From Ectocarpus siliculosus (Eukaryota; Sar; Phaeophyceae; Ectocarpales; Ectocarpaceae), in contig FN649739.1 of assembly GCA_000310025.1 (NCBI GenBank), forward strand, positions 1,058,560 to 1,104,710: DNA of 46,151 bases, read 5' to 3'. This document shows, piece after piece, positions 23,001 through 33,033 of the stretch; the stretch's first letter is position 1; each line of letters starts with the position of its first letter. The translations under genes and the position numbers were made by a program. The notes below the pieces were generated by a model. It did not search any database and was not told the DNA's origin. It was given only the letters and a program-made list of their open reading frames with translations.

Positions 23001-24452
23001 CGGAAACTTTCAAACAATGGAGTACGGACTAGTCAATGTGTTCTGGCAGCATACACCAAAGAGAGTGCTCAAGTCGACCCATACCCTTATTGCGCACGGT
23101 CATACGTAGAACGAGCAAGGTTTCGAATACTTCCGATGACTTCGTCAAGAATATGTCCGCACACACGAATAGAAGAATCCCCGGAAGGCTGGATGTGGGA
23201 CGAACCCCACTGTAGCGATGACACCCTAGCAACACCCAGCAATCACAAGAAAAGAGGGTGTGGGCAAAAGAAAAACATCCTACGTCACCGCCGATAAACA
23301 CCCATTTCAGGTCCACACGCACACGATGCGCACCTCCTGCAGTCGTGCTCATCGCAGCGGGACAATATGATCTCGTCGCTTTCCGTTTCCGCGCAGCACG
23401 CGCAGCAGGTGTCTTGGTCCTTGTCATCCATCCCTTCTCCGTTAATCATCTCGAGGCACCTGGAGAAGATTCATGCCTTTGTTGATGCCTGGTCTGTGAA
23501 GGATTTGTCAACCATGCATCTCTCTCGTTCTCCCATCATATAGACCCAAACTTCCATACAATATTGTAATACTCCATTGTACGGGGTTGTTGCCAGATTT
23601 CACAGCAGCTTTGGAACTATGTACATGCATGTGTTCCTCAGAGGAGGAAAGGGGACACCCTTGTTGGCGGGAAGTATGACATGTGGCTCGCGGAACAACG
23701 TATTGGGAGAACCGTAGTACAAACAGGAAACGATGCTTCTGACGGGGAAATCTATTTAAACGAGGTGCTCCCAACTTGATGCAATACCGTTGTCATTTAA
23801 TCTACCCCCTGAAGCACGGGCAATACCTCCCTGAAACATATCACGGTACGCTGGATAATCGGCTACGGTGCCACGCACCTCAGACACACGGCAACCCCAG
23901 GCACAACAGGATGTTCTTCAAGCCGGAACAAGCCTGATGACAGATCCTTAAGGCAAACGATGCACGAGAGGGCATGTCTGTCGTTCTCCGAAGAAGAAGA
24001 CGTCCGAAAACAATCACGCGGGTGACGGTGCGGGGGGGGGGGCGGGCTACGTCAGCGCCAGTTGAAGTAAAAACAAGAGATAAAATGGGTATTCGTAGCG
24101 TGCCTCCTTCTACGTCTTCTTTGCTTTCACTCGATTCAGTCTACGATCTACCGCCAGGCAACGTGGTGATTGATTGGAGGCCCGTTGGTATCTGGTAGTG
24201 TATTAGGTGGTGGTTGTTTGCTCACATTTTCAGCTACCTCAAAAATAATCGTTTCGGTGTTTGCAACCTGAACGCAGAAGCATAATGTAGCCATGCATAA
24301 GACGTCTTCTATGGAGGATGGTGGGTCCTCTTTTGTGACTAATGTGGTGCTCACGTCGAATCCTCCGACATGCCATGGTCCATCTTGAGCTTCGTAGGCT
24401 CCGGTTACCATCCACCCCACAACTCGCTTCCTCGCGCCGCTCCAGGTATAAG
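14066..24452 (-). CDS. ADD-domain (ATRX/DNMT3-type) chromatin reader with tandem SUMO-interacting motifs
   Basis: Minus-strand exons: 24226-24452, 23879-23985, 23334-23459, 22632-22778, 21919-22131, 21029-21126, 20668-20816, 19689-19845, 18866-19088, 18289-18428, 17759-17874, 17129-17268, 14490-15977 and 14066-14206 (TGA). Every junction is GT-AG and in phase except exon 4 to 5, where a 28-nt exon (22371-22398) would restore phase. The protein has at least ~1,150 residues. Exons 2-4 encode a complete ADD domain: a GATA-like finger (SCIVC, then VCLRC across a splice) and an all-Cys PHD-like finger (CCACC, RCDEHDC, AFCNGC, QCLCC). ADD domains read histone H3 tails unmodified at K4 or methylated at K9. 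Next come helical, acidic exons, then a long disordered exon with two VVDLT motifs and a C-terminal KRKDAKR/NKRQK nuclear signal. No SNF2 helicase or methyltransferase is seen. The start lies upstream of 24452. Confidence 0.88.
14490..15977 (-). other. Large disordered exon with two SUMO-interacting motifs
   Basis: The 496-codon exon starts with a helical segment (KAADKLKEAMAS) that continues the coiled-coil-like end of the exon before it. It is otherwise rich in Gly, Ser, Asp, Glu and Pro. DTPEVVDLTR occurs twice, with VVDLT codons at 15174-15188 and 15012-15026, 54 residues apart. The first is followed by SDDSSEEG, the acidic/phosphorylatable flank typical of SUMO-interacting motifs. A GGDGGDGG run and a DNDAGSDADNDADS acidic run precede them. 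The exon ends at the donor CACCAG|GTATCA. Confidence 0.8.
21451..21795. repeat. Palindrome-rich segment with repeated CCATGG
   Basis: This lies within an intron of the ADD-SIM gene. It contains a hairpin at 21451-21470 (GGCAGTTT / AAACTGCC), a perfect 12-bp inverted repeat with one-base spacer at 21529-21553 (CGAAGTGCCCAC), at least seven CCATGG sites in ~320 bp, and a palindrome GTTTCGCGAAAC near 21788. The density of palindromes suggests a miniature or foldback element. Confidence 0.75.
21599..21624. repeat. Short telomere-like tract (GGGGTTAGGGTTAG)
   Basis: GGTTTGGGGTTGGGG runs into TTAGGGTTAG inside the palindrome-rich intron. It is a short TTAGGG-type interstitial tract and is related in sequence to the much longer tract at 42991-43184. 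Confidence 0.6.
22632..23985 (-). other. ADD zinc-binding domain, spread over three exons
   Basis: The exon 23879-23985 carries the first Cys pair (SCIVC) and an HP dipeptide followed by VAVC. The exon 23334-23459 completes that finger (CLEM) and carries CCACC and RCDEHDC. The exon 22632-22778 carries AFCNGCL, a 23-residue spacer and QCLCCDQSQLLPL. Cys spacing in the PHD half (C-x4-C-x2-C with Cys in place of His) is the arrangement known from ATRX and DNMT3. Two ligands or their codons are rebuilt exactly at splice joins, which supports the exon model. Confidence 0.9.
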
Positions 24453-24573
24453 CTCCGAAGACAGAGTGGTGTTCTTCTCTGTAGGTGGGTTCGGTTGGAT
24501 AGCAGCAGCAGGTATCATGGGCTTCCCACTCCGTACTTCATTCATTGCACGCTGGGGATGTTTCGTTTACATT

Positions 24574-25307
24574 CCGTAGGTTGCGAGTGAGCGCACAGGG
24601 GTGCGATCGATTTTCGGATCGTAATTTCTCCACAACCAGGAGAGAGCGAGCGCCAACTAATACTTACCAGGAAAGCTCTCGATGAGATATTTCCAAAACC
24701 GCCCCTTTCGACGGTGGTAACCTCCTGGTTGTGAATAAATTACTCTTTGAAAATTGTTCGCACCCCTGTGCGCTGACCCACCCCCACCCCGGTGTTTTCG
24801 GTCGAGATTGGGTTTTCGTCGCTCGGCAACGACGTTGGAAAAAGAACTCGGCAACCAGGTTATCGCTATTATTTTTTACCTCTGTTGTTATTTCTTGCGG
24901 TAACCACAAATGGTGGTCGAGTAGATCACGTTGTGCGGGGTCGAGAACCCTCACTCCGCGCAAGGGGGATGATCGCACGTTGTGTTTAAATGGTCAAGCA
25001 TCCTCGAGGCAGTTACACAGCACTTACAACTGTCTCTGGAAGTGAAAGCACCAGAAAATAAATGAAGTCATACGCAGCTGTCATCCGTACGCAAGGAAGT
25101 AAGCACAAGATGCCGAACACGCCTTCATGCGACTCGCCGAATACCTCACGGCGCTTCGCGCCTGGTGATGTGAGAGCCTGGTCCGGTGAGAACCCGGCGT
25201 GCTCCGTCCCGGATTTGTAGGGATGCGTGGTCAAAGGTCTAACGACTACGGCATGCACGACTATGAGTACACCCCCCCCCCCTGTGCGCTGACTCGCAAC
25301 CTTACGG
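24574..25307. mobile_element. Terminal-inverted-repeat element nested in repeat copy 2
   Basis: The left end (CCGTAGGTTGCGAGTGAGCG, continuing CACAGGGGTG) matches the reverse complement of the right end (25279-25307). A third, inverted copy of the same terminus lies at 24756-24780. Together with the left end and a second pair of arms (CACAACCAGGAG at 24631, CTCCTGGTTGTG at 24722) it forms a ~200-bp sub-element with ~60-bp arms. Copy 1 lacks the whole block, which supports insertion. No transposase is recognisable, so it is non-autonomous (MITE or foldback type). Confidence 0.72.
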
Positions 25308-25352
25308 TATATTATATGTACTAATAGATTATTCAAGGCGTGTGCTTGCGTG

Positions 25353-25420
25353 CGTGCAGTAGCATATGGGCTCCGGAGTGTGGTCCTGACAATTTAAAAA
25401 TGGGGTTCGGTTCCCACCAG
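25353..25420 (+). other. tRNA-like RNA polymerase III promoter in repeat copy 2
   Basis: An A box TAGCATATGGG (25360-25370) and a B box GGTTCGGTTCC (25404-25414) are kept at the same spacing as in copy 1, although the sequence between them has diverged. Retention of both boxes suggests past selection for RNA polymerase III transcription. Confidence 0.58.
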
Positions 25421-25480
25421 ATGCACCAGTTTTTCATAATATCCCGTGGTGTATGCGATTTACGAAATGCTTCATATACA

Positions 25481-26104
25481 AGTCTCCCCTTTCGGGAGGT
25501 AGGTGGCTTGCCTCCCGGGGGCGACGCAAGAGGCCATGACCAATGTCATCGCGGTCGCATCGTTGTTCGTAACATCTCAACTTCATGACGTTCGGTAGTA
25601 CCGGTTTCGCGTTCAACCTGCAGAAGAAATTGCCTGAAATTTGCGTCATGTGCAACCAACCTGTGACGGGTATTTTTTTCTCGTCGTGATTTTTCGCATG
25701 TGTGTGCGTGTTGGCTAGTGGCGTCTTTGGTGAAGGTCCTACTGCTTGCTGTAATCCACTGCGTTTGATTACTCACTCTTGCGTATTCATGTTGCCATGG
25801 TCTGTGGGACATGTGTGCGTTGCACAGGCATCATTTTGTTTTCCTGGGACGCGAAGCAGTTTAATTTTGTATTTCTTGTGAAGGCTTTTTACGCGCGGAA
25901 CACATCCTCGGGGTATAGAGCCAGTTTTTTCAACTTTGGGCGTCAAGCACACGCGCCACGGCTGGATAGTGGTCCTCGGTCGTGCGCGGTATTGTGCCGA
26001 CGACTCCCCCGCGTGCCCCTGAGAAGGGAGCGTGAGAAACGATTGACTTGCTCCAGCGAAGGATGTCCCGAAGCACAAAAAACAGGCGAAATGATACATA
26101 TACA
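25481..26104. mobile_element. Probable insertion flanked by an 8-bp direct repeat
   Basis: Copy 1 lacks this stretch. CATATACA occurs at 25473-25480 and at 26097-26104, immediately bounding the extra DNA, as an 8-bp target-site duplication would. I see no clear terminal inverted repeats. The minus strand has short open frames but nothing recognisable. Confidence 0.45.
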
Positions 26105-28428
26105 TACTTGTATACACGAATGAATTCCAGGAGACGAAGAAGGCGAAACAAAAAGTCTCCTCACCACTCGGAATGCGGAACCAACCCTGGTCGATCGACT
26201 GTGGTAGACACTGGATAGATGTAGCTGGTCTTCTTGCTGTGGCTGGTAGTTGAGTTGTGGGAGAGAGGACGAGGGAAGGGTGAGGGAACGGAGTGAGTTG
26301 ATGACGGGATTAATCAAAAAGTGAGAGAACCAAGAGCAAAAAGAATGTGAATGCTCTAGAAGTTTTATAACGAATATTCCGAAAAACATCGGAATGTTCA
26401 TAACAAAAATCCCGAAAAAAACGATTACCAGTATAAGTGCTGGGTTGGCTGGATGCTAGGGAGAATGGAGGAATGAATTGATGGGCAAGGGACGGACGCG
26501 AATCAGGATGGTAAATTCTCGTCCCCGGAAAAAAATATGCTTTCCTATAATAAATTGATAACAGGGGAGAACCCATGCATGGAACCTCAACAAACGCTTT
26601 CGTAATCTTGATGCGTATCCAAGTCCAAGGGGATGACGCGAATGACCTCCCCGGGTGAACAAAAGCCTCCGAGGTCGAACACAGAGGAGTGACAACGAAA
26701 ACATTTAGCTGCGAGAGGAACCAGGGAGGGGAGCCGATACCAAACATCTTTTGCATATTGTACAACTGAACTGCGATATTCCTTTCTTCGCACGTCAACC
26801 AAGCCCAGGATAAAGGAGAATGGATGGATGAAAGACTCACCGCCGGGCAGAGAGTGTTGTGCTATATTTAGTGATGATTACAACAAGGGTTGGGCATCGA
26901 GAAGAAGCAGGGGCAGAGAGGCAGAGAGGCAGAGAGAGACCACCATAGACGGGGAGAAAGGTAGGTGGACAGAAAAACGCCGGGGAGTAATATCAATATC
27001 TGCTTGCTGTCCATCATGCTGATCACGCTGATATAGGCATGGCAGTGCATGACAGCAGGATTAAGCAGTGTATATGTTTCTGGCAGTAGGTGTGATGCCA
27101 ATTCCGATCGGTCAAAGTTGCAAGCTGGCGAAAATGATGAAAAATTCATCGCCACGCAAGCGGCGACCGGCAGGCAGATACATTTCGAGACTTTTCGAAA
27201 CCCAACCATTACGTGCGTGTACAAAGTCTAGTCATCAATACCTGTACGCTTTCTTTTGTTCGGGATTCTTTGGCTTGGAAGCACGTCACGAGTTCAGGTA
27301 CCATGCTCTAGACGTGCTTCTTCATTTCTTCTTCTCCTCTCAGCATGCTGGAGCGAGTCAAACACCGAGCGCAGCATGTGTCTCTTTAGGGCGTCACCAA
27401 CCTGTAGACTGATGACTGACGTCGTGATGAATGAGAATATACAGCGAGAGATTGTCTGATCGATGATGATGTAAGGGTTTCAAAGTTATTTGGTTCCTAT
27501 CTACAATCAATGTAGCCAGCAGACAGACAGCAGAGAGAGCGTCAACACAACCCACCATTGCCCAGTTTCCCAGATCATCGCCGCTGTCTCCGTTTTTGCC
27601 ATCTCGCCCATGTGCATTGCCCCATCGGAACCGCTACTACCTATGGTATCCCATGCAACTCGGACCAGCATCGATGGATAAGCTGCTGACGAATGTATAT
27701 TGTTGAGCTACTCTTGGTCCATGTGGTTGTCCTCTCGAACGGAGGAGCAACCTTCGTGTCACGGCACGGCAGAGTCCACATTCTGTTTCGTCGGCGGGCG
27801 TACGAATGGGTTTGCTGTACAGTAGGTACATTACATACCAGGTACCATAAATATGACCCGCTCTCCACACCGACACATCCATCCAGGGTCTGACGGTGCG
27901 ATTCACCAAGGTGTAGGTTGCCCGTGTGCGTGTTGATGTTCAACGTGTGCATGCATTGCGGTGGCTAGGAGGATTGATTGGCACTGTACTTCAAGTTGCT
28001 CCGCCTGTCTCCGAAACGCAAGGTTCAGTTCTACAGCTGCACTGGAACCAATCTTTTTGCCGCAGGAGCGCGTGATCGTGTGCTATTTGTCACTTCATTT
28101 CGACTCTGTTGGCTGCCATCTTTCATGGGATTTCGAGAGCAAGCCAGTCTCTATCTCTGCCGAGACAGGCAGACAGAGCGAAATTGCACGTAAGTAAACT
28201 ATCCAGTATAGGCAAGATGTAAGGTGTGAAGAAGGTGGCACCACTGTAGACGAGTCTCCCTCTAGACTACTGTAGACGGCGGCCGAAATTTTCGCATACA
28301 ACTCAGACACGGAAGAAGGCGACCACCGCCGCACCTGGCCAGACCCTGTATAAGGCGCTACCTATCTATCTCAAACCCGACATAAGGCCGTGCTCATCTT
28401 TGCATCAGTATACGCCCTCGATGAAGCA

Positions 28429-28534
28429 CCTGTTCCTCTCTGACACAAGGCACCTGAGTCGTCAGTGAACAATACAACGGCCTGTTCCTCTCTGACAAAA
28501 GGCACCTGAGTGAGTGAACAATATTTCAACGGCC
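28429..28534. repeat. ~52-bp tandem repeat, two copies
   Basis: CCTGTTCCTCTCTGACA...GGCACCTGAGT...AGTGAACAATA...CAACGG is present at 28429-28480 and again at 28481-28534 with few differences. It lies just outside the right end of repeat copy 2. Confidence 0.85.
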
Positions 28535-28744
28535 GGCTTGAACTGAAGTATCACATCGCGCATGCGGAAGTCGGACACGAGACGATTCTAGTAGGCGGAT
28601 GTGCACGTATGAACATATAATGTAATAAAAATGAGGACTTTGAATAGCTCCGAGTTTGTTTTGTAGAGCAATATTTTTCAATCCACTCGGTGTGTCTCTC
28701 CCCCCATCTCTCACAACGCAGACAAACCTCACAAGACGAAGACA

Positions 28745-28924
28745 ATGTTTGTCAATCTTCTCATCGACCACGGCAACGCCCACATCGACACCTACCACGA
28801 CATCGCGGTCATCTCGATGATGATGACCCCCAACAAGAAGTTCAACAAGCACGCGATGAGGCTCGTAGGGGCAACGTACAAGGTGGAGGTCCCGAACAAC
28901 GGGTTGATGCACATCGGGCGGTAG
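28745..28924 (+). CDS. Small coding-like ORF or terminal exon, function unknown
   Basis: A 59-codon ORF starts MFVNLLIDHGNAHIDTYHDI and ends in TAG. Codons end strongly in C or G, as in the well-supported exons nearby, which raises it above background. A good acceptor (CCCCCCATCTCTCACAACGCAG) precedes it at about 28722, in frame with the ORF, so it may be the last exon of a plus-strand gene rather than a complete small gene. I recognise no family. Confidence 0.35.
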   Translation: MFVNLLIDHGNAHIDTYHDIAVISMMMTPNKKFNKHAMRLVGATYKVEVPNNGLMHIGR

Positions 28925-30250
28925 CATAATATAATATAACACCACATTGCCAAGAGATGGCTGTTACCCGGCGTTAAGTATTCTGAGGCCGCCATTGCGA
29001 TGAAGTGCATGGGTTGCCATGGAACATGCTCCACCATATCCGAGTATGGATTCGTGGCGCACCCAACATGTTTGGTTTGGAGGATAAGGAACGTTTCGTC
29101 AGCAGCAGCAGCAGGACCACGTGGTGCGTAGAGTTGGACATGTTTGCTTTTCTCCCCGGTGTCAGGATGCGCAAAAAAAAATCGAGAGAAAATTCAGCCA
29201 CGCCATCGCCAAGGAAATACGTGGTGTTTTCCCCATGGAGCTATCCCTTGAAGGGTATGTGGAGGAAAATGTTTTCTGAGATTGAACAAGCGTAGAATAA
29301 GACCTGTGACCTGAGAAAAAAAAACGATAACAAAGAAAAAGCTTCAGAATCCGATATTCGGGCCCAGCAACGACAAACTAAGAAGGAGATCGAGATCATC
29401 ACTGGCATGTCCTACAATGAATGGTCAGGGATTGATGATGACACAAGGAAGGTTTCCAAAAACAACAAGGGGAGGGGAAGTCGAGATTCCACGGTGTCAC
29501 GCTGCATTCCACTCAATGTTCGTAAGTACGCCCCCCACCTCAAGACCGGGAGGGAAGCATCAATACCTTGCAGAAGTTCAAGGAGCAGTCGTGCCTTCGT
29601 GAGCACGTCCTTCATTCTGAGTTCTACGAGAACGGAGACTACCAACACTGAATCCATGAGGAGTAAGATCGACTGCCGTATCCGAGTAAAGGATATACTG
29701 GTATTAATGGAGAAGATTTCAGAATCCCACAGTACCACCAGTGAAAGGTGGGGTGATGAGGAATGTCTACGCTACAATGGGACCTTGAAGAAAGTGGTTT
29801 CGGATGGACGTAGGTAGGTGGCTCATGCCTGAGGATATGATTTCTGGGTGGATAATGAGGAATACATTGGACGATGGTTCGTTGATGAATTGGGGGGTAG
29901 GTGGCTTGACTGCATCACATACTGTAGCCATCGGAGATCGGAGATTTACGAATTTTTTTTTAGGTGCAATCAGCGTCCTAGGCTAAAGCATTTTCAAGTG
30001 ATGGGTGTACTGAAGTTAAAATAGAATTTCTATGTCCAAGAGGAAGTCAATGAGTGATGGAAGTCAGTCTATGAGTTACCGAAGCTAATTGGTTACCGAA
30101 CTTATTAGGGTCCTAGATCCACAAGTCCGCTATATTGTGGAAGAAGAATCGTAGCTTAAGAAGCGTGGCAGGCGAAGAAGACATAGGAGATACCTTCTTG
30201 ATATGGAAAGAACTAGATTTTCAATTGGAGAATTACTGTAGTTGAAGGGA
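28925..30250 (+). other. Probable decayed coding sequence
   Basis: Short open stretches in changing plus-strand frames look protein-like but are broken by stops and frame changes. Examples are NMFGLEDKERF near 29065, a segment ending YENGDYQH near 29650, and DFWVDNEEYIGRWFVDELG near 29838. It could be an old mobile element or viral insertion. No domain is recognisable. Confidence 0.3.
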
Positions 30251-32895
30251 CCTCAAGTCTGGAGGTGGCCCATACACCCCCTATAGTTTAGTCCCCCACT
30301 CCGGATCAGAACGACAAAAAAAAAACTTTTCCAAGACGGATACACAAGGCATCCACCCTGCTTGCCAGTGGCCACGAACACGACACAACTTTCTGTCCAG
30401 AAGGGCCTGGAGCCTCTTCAGGGCCCGGAGCCTCTTCAGACGACAAACATAAGGAGTTCGTGTTACCCGCATGTCTGAAATGTTCGTCCAAATGGTTCTC
30501 TCAAAGTAACAAAACGATTTAGATTTCGGAGTCCTTGGTGTTAGTTTTACCCAGGGTAGGAATGATTCCACCGGGCCCGTGACGTACCATCACCTTCGGT
30601 GCTTCAATAATTTTGAGATATGAAACTCTCCGGAAAAAATCCAACCTCAAAGAGATGGACCCAAACATCCCCGTCATCACCCATTGTCCCCTGCCAGGAA
30701 GTAAAAGGTACTACTACTGCTGTACCTTGCCATCGCTTGGTCGTCGCCCCACCATGCGGAATGAGGACTCTATGGTACGTTCCCGCCTCCCGCGATGTCG
30801 GGGGCAAAACCAGATGTGCGTATGTGCGCACGGGTCTACATAGGCTGCTGAAAATCAATACAAAAAATACTTGGCCGCAACCAAAATTGGGTTCTTCACG
30901 TTCCAACCTTGTGTGAGCGGTGAAATTGTCAAAACATCTTGCAACAGGTAGAAAAAAGAAAAAACAGCTTGTTCAGGCGCGCTTCAAATGACGCCCTGTA
31001 AATAAAGCGTTTGGGTTGACACCAGATCTAGGATGTTTCCCACACGTTCGAAAGAGACAACCGTAAAAACACTGCCATATAGTTTGCCATGTCCCTGTCC
31101 CACCAACATCAACATCACACCCACCCGTCACCAGCCCAGAAAAGTAAAATACTTCAAGGGAGCCACCCACCAAACGCAACGGGCATCGGATTTACCCCAC
31201 ATCAAAAAATTCAAATGGCGAGGTGGGCAGCGGGTATTGATGCCGCTCACCTCAACACACAGCGAGTCTCGTTTTGTCTCGAACAAATACACAAGCAGGT
31301 ATCTATAAAAAAAAAAGCGAACCCGTGGACATTCTTGCGCATGTCAGAAAAAGTATATGCATGCACGCAGATGTGAGTACAAGATTTTCAAGTTACTGCC
31401 GTGAACAGCACATAAAGCTAAAGGAGAAACGACTTCCATACAAAGAACGGTGGTTTGAAGACAAGCTGCCACCCCAACTGCCCGTTCCTTTGAAAGCGGT
31501 AGTCTCGCTCGGATTTCATTGCTCAGAAACAGGCAATAGCGGCATAGCCCGACAGCGTGCCACTAGATCCCACAAAACTCCATCATCTGTGGAGATGGCG
31601 AACCTCCACCTTGTGGAGAACGCGGTCCGATAGAATATTGACCCAGCGGCAGGCGGGCATATAGCATGGTATGCCGGAACCTCTTTGCCAATCCCCGATG
31701 CCAAAATAGAGGTCATGAACTACATGACACCAAGTTGAACCGGCAGCTGTGCTGCACAATCACCCAACACATAGATCACCCAAACCCTGTAGAAGACAAT
31801 AGAGAAGCTATTACGCGCACAAACACATCCATCCATCCATCGCCAGCAACACCCGAATATCAGAACAACAAGGGAGGGCAGTGCAAGCAAGAGTTACTCG
31901 TGACTAATGTTTTACGCTGCCACCTACGCATCAAGGCTGGCCTCGGAAAGACCTCGCCTTGCGGCCGCCGTCTGTCAATAATTTGTACTTTACTCTTGGT
32001 TTTACCAGTTACCCGGCCACTCATACGAAAAAGACAAACAAATCTAGACTATGCTCTCGGCACGTGGGCTACCAAACAAAAAATATTGTAGTAGAGGTAG
32101 TTGTCGAAACGAGGTAAACTCGCCCTGCCTACCAACTATCCCTCTCCCCTTCAACGTCCCTAGTGGCATCAATGCACAGGATAACCTCGAGTCGATACGA
32201 TTCAAACGCAAGAGCAGCTGCCGCCGCCGCCGCCCAGGCATACTGACTAAACAGACACTACCGAAACACACCCAAAAAAACACCGGTGCCGGGGGCGGAA
32301 AGCTGCACCGAAAAAAAAAACGTGGAGATCAGCTGTCCTTTAGACGAACTGTACAAGCCCGAACCGGACCAACTGCCTCTACAAAAATGTACAGAAAAAA
32401 ACGCAACAAGTTACCACCCAGGCTGCCGCTTGTCACGCGCCCGTGTATCAAACCACCGCCACACGTAAAAAAAAAAATGTACAAACCGCCAACCGCAACA
32501 AGCGAGCTTGACAGCAGCAGGAGACCTGTCGCCAGCAAAAACACGCCCCCCGCCCCTTAGGCCCTCGTCTCTCGTCCACAATTATTCCCGGGTATTGTTT
32601 TCTACATCTCTCCGCCGGATGTTATTCTCTTTTTTGGTGACCGCTTTCTCGATCGCAGAAAAAAGAAAAAGTAAGCGAGCAGAAAAAAACAACGAAAAAA
32701 TATAATGTCTCTTTCGCGTGTGGGCCCGCCGGTTAGTGGTACGCATACAAGGACTCTCTCAGTGATGATGCAAAAGGCACCAGTAGGGCACACCTCCGGC
32801 ACAGAGAAAACCCACACGCCTCTCGCCCCCCCCCAAGCACAACTGCTCGGTTTTTCTGTCATCGTAACACGGAGCAGAAGGTCTCGCGTCGCCAA
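30251..32895. other. Non-coding, largely A/C-rich stretch
   Basis: An exact-type tandem pair GGGCC(T/C)GGAGCCTCTTCA sits at 30403-30438. From about 31000 to 32560 the plus strand is poor in G and T-starting stops, giving ORFs of 90 to 170 codons in overlapping frames with Pro/Thr/Lys-rich, unstructured translations. I attribute these to composition. Confidence 0.5.
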
Positions 32896-33033
32896 ATGGC
32901 GCAGAACGAGCCGCCGGCACACGCGTACACGCGACGGTATCACGCAATGGAAACATCGGGGCGACGATTTCTGCCGGAGGTGTTGATGCTGCCGCCGCTC
33001 TGGCTCCGGAACAAGGAGGACATGGTTCTCGTA
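32896..33033 (+). CDS. Candidate first exon of an unrecognised plus-strand gene
   Basis: ATG in a strong context (GTCGCCAAATGG) opens a frame starting MAQNEPPAHAYTRRYHAMET and continuing through LPEVLMLPPLWLRNKEDMVL. Codon use is G/C-ending and the composition is unlike the A/C-rich DNA before it. A possible donor, CTC|GTAGGC, lies at about 33031-33033. Beyond it the frame runs into a poly-T tract, so I end the exon there. No family is recognised. Confidence 0.35.

Larger units (their letters stand above)
24466..28395 (+). mobile_element. Copy 2 of the dispersed repeat, carrying two secondary insertions
   Basis: This is co-linear with 8934-11736, in the same orientation and ~16 kb away. Compared with copy 1 it carries about 0.73 kb extra at 24574-25307 (an element with terminal inverted repeats) and about 0.62 kb extra at 25481-26104. 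The remaining sequence matches copy 1 block for block up to TAAGGCCGTGCTC at the right end. No coding capacity is evident in the shared part. Confidence 0.75.

Noticed and set aside
31033-32560. Several plus-strand ORFs of 90-170 codons
   Set aside because: The DNA is A/C-rich, so stop codons are rare by composition. Frames overlap each other, and translations are Pro/Thr/Lys-rich without motifs or splice structure.
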